The position numbers and the translations under genes were made by a program. Shown one piece after another: positions 62,781 to 64,000 of a stretch of 64,000 bases of DNA. The DNA is from an uncultured Bacteroidales bacterium (GTDB taxonomy: Bacteria > Bacteroidota > Bacteroidia > Bacteroidales > UBA11471). How positions within the stretch are numbered: position 1 is the stretch's first letter; each line of letters opens with the position of its first letter. The stretch lies in assembly GCA_947589325.1 (NCBI GenBank), contig CANQAM010000004.1, positions 1 to 64,000 on the forward strand. The letters are read 5' to 3'. The notes beneath the pieces are model-generated. The model made no database searches and was not told the DNA's origin. It saw only the letters and a program-made list of their open reading frames with translations.

Positions 62781-64000
62781 TTACTCGAAAGCATCGGTGC
62801 GGAAAGGGGCAACGGGCAGCCCGTTTTTCCCGTAGAGATTGCAGGGGGGATTGTCGGCCCAGCCGTAGCGTGCCGCCACCGGACAGGGCACCGCCTCGCA
62901 TTTCAGCGTTACCTTGTCGCCGGAGAGGCTCGCTTCTGCGGGATAAAATTTCATATCGGGGCCGGCGACGGCAAATGCGGCGGGCGCGCCGCCTTTCACC
63001 ACAAGGGGCGAATCGAACGAAAGCACGACGGTGCCTTTTTCGATTTTATAACCGACGCAAGCCGGCGTTTCGCAGCGTCCTTTTCCGTAGGTGCGGGCCA
63101 AAGCCAGCCGAGCCAGCCGGGCGGCGACCTCCTGCTTGTTCTTGGGGTGAATATCGTATGCCTCGCCGATGTCGATAGCGACAGCCATGCCGGTGCGTTC
63201 AAGATGCAGGGCCTCGGCCTGCGCCTCGCGAAGATGCGCCCAAGCGGAAGAGGGCTGCACGTCGCGCCGCTCCATGAAATTGGCCAGCTGCACGAAATAG
63301 AAGGGGAAATCGTTTTTCCACAGCTTACGCCAGTCGGCAATCATGGCTTGAAAAAGCGGAGCGTATTGCACCGCTCTATCGACATTGGCTTCGCCCTGAT
63401 ACCAGATGACGCCCTTTATGGGGAAGTTGCGGAAGGGATAGACCATGGCATTGTAAAGCACCGCAGGATAATTCTGACTGTCGGGCGACGGGGGTAGCGG
63501 GGGCTGCTGCGACAGAGGGACTCCGATATGATAGTCCCATGCACCGGCCAACGGAATCACAGCGCCGCCGGCTGCGGACAAGGCGAGGTCATCGGGCGCG
63601 CCGCAGATTCCGCCGGCTCCGCTGTCGTCCTGCACCTTAACGGCAATGATATTTTTTCCGGCTTTCACCAGCGGGGCCGGCACGGTGTAGGAGCGTTTCA
63701 CATAATATCCATTGCCTTCACCCACCTTCACGCCGTTGAAATAGACCACGTCTTTGTCGTCGATCATGCCCAGATTCAGCGTCAAGGCTTTTCCGGCCTG
63801 TTCGCAGGAAATTTCGACCTCTTTGCGGAACCATACGGAGCCGTCGTAGTCGGGAAGTCCTGCATTTTCCCAAGCGGTGGGCAGATTCATTTCGCCCCAG
63901 CCTTCGCCGGAGGGCTCGCCGGTCGTCCAACGCGGCACATCGCCGCGCATACCCGGGTCGCAGGCGTTCATCGCGTGTTCCCGACGAAGCATGTCGGCGC
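62781..64000 (-). CDS. Sialate O-acetylesterase (5' end beyond the window)
   Basis: About 406 residues are visible; the frame stays open to the window edge, so the start is missing. The visible part has a GH2-like beta-sandwich insertion (GSVWFRKEVEIS; LNLGMIDDKDVVYFNGVKVG) followed by the second half of the SASA/SGNH domain: PIKGVIWYQGEANVDRA, YAPLFQAMIADWRK, FPFYFVQLANF, and AYDIHPKNKQEVAARLA with the Asp-x-His catalytic pair. The catalytic Ser motif (GQSN type) would lie beyond the edge. It removes O-acetyl groups from sugars, which fits de-acetylation of an acetylated PUL glycan. It is encoded 102 bp upstream of the CBM-like protein gene. Confidence 0.88.
   Translation of the reverse strand, partial: ADMLRREHAMNACDPGMRGDVPRWTTGEPSGEGWGEMNLPTAWENAGLPDYDGSVWFRKEVEISCEQAGKALTLNLGMIDDKDVVYFNGVKVGEGNGYYVKRSYTVPAPLVKAGKNIIAVKVQDDSGAGGICGAPDDLALSAAGGAVIPLAGAWDYHIGVPLSQQPPLPPSPDSQNYPAVLYNAMVYPFRNFPIKGVIWYQGEANVDRAVQYAPLFQAMIADWRKLWKNDFPFYFVQLANFMERRDVQPSSAWAHLREAQAEALHLERTGMAVAIDIGEAYDIHPKNKQEVAARLARLALARTYGKGRCETPACVGYKIEKGTVVLSFDSPLVVKGGAPAAFAVAGPDMKFYPAEASLSGDKVTLKCEAVPCPVAARYGWADNPPCNLYGKNGLPVAPFRTDAFE

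Noticed and set aside
1..64000. CRISPR arrays, tRNA or rRNA genes, complete insertion sequences
   Set aside because: No spaced direct-repeat arrays, cloverleaf-like or rRNA-like stretches, or intact transposase genes were seen on either strand.

Overview
The window looks like a chromosomal segment of a gut- or host-associated member of the order Bacteroidales. The evidence is three SusC/SusD-type outer-membrane uptake pairs, a fimbrillin/DUF5119/DUF3575 fimbrial operon, several promoters matching the Bacteroidota pattern (TTTG about 20 nt before TAnnTTTG), and a large polysaccharide-utilisation locus (PUL). Four secreted proteins end in modules resembling type IX secretion (T9SS) sorting domains. 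This points to a T9SS-bearing lineage (for example Barnesiellaceae, Odoribacteraceae, Parabacteroides-like or Dysgonomonadaceae) rather than a typical Bacteroides; that placement is inference. I saw no rRNA, tRNA or CRISPR.

Layout. (1) 1-2300: accessory or scar DNA with two small reading-frame pieces, three hairpins (two of them a tandem near-duplicate), an AAA ATPase/PD-(D/E)XK-like gene with a good promoter, and a decayed tyrosine-recombinase C-terminus. (2) 2301-7040, minus strand: a fimbrial operon in the order DUF3575/OmpA-like protein, DUF5119 lipoprotein (ATGA overlap), fimbrillin, second fimbrillin-like lipoprotein. (3) 7126-7450: a roughly 325-bp segment bounded by perfect 22-bp inverted repeats. 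A promoter inside it points away from the fimbrial operon. I read this as an invertible phase-variation promoter, here in the fimbriae-OFF orientation. (4) 8123-17598, plus strand: a SusC/SusD operon with four lipoproteins and a thioredoxin-fold protein but no carbohydrate-active enzyme, closed by a strong terminator.

(5) 18017-21410: two regulators, a membrane-spanning beta-propeller/AraC regulator with no histidine kinase and an ECF sigma factor with no adjacent anti-sigma gene. (6) 21513-52543, all plus strand with mostly tiny gaps: the PUL proper. It holds an alginate-lyase-family protein, a large DUF4979-like secreted protein, three FAS1 lipoproteins, two SusC/SusD pairs, a GH28-like beta-helix enzyme, GH39, a heparinase-II/III-type lyase, GH97 and a GH88 unsaturated glucuronyl hydrolase. 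(7) 52857-55992: its own promoter, then a sugar MFS permease, a ROK sugar kinase and a class I phosphomannose isomerase, ending in a bidirectional terminator. (8) 56175-64000, minus strand: a GH2 enzyme fused to FG-GAP repeats, a beta-sandwich protein with a Pro-Asp linker, and a sialate O-acetylesterase cut by the window edge.

Working model. SusC/SusD and FAS1 lipoproteins capture an acidic heteropolysaccharide at the cell surface. Two lyases cut it next to uronic acids, GH88 removes the unsaturated uronate ends, GH28-like, GH39, GH97, GH2 and an esterase trim side chains, and MFS, ROK and ManA move and feed hexose into glycolysis. The exact glycan cannot be read from sequence alone. The most notable non-coding signals are the invertible fimbrial promoter and an identical two-block motif (11 bp, 9-nt gap, 12 bp) upstream of the two minus-strand PUL-linked genes.
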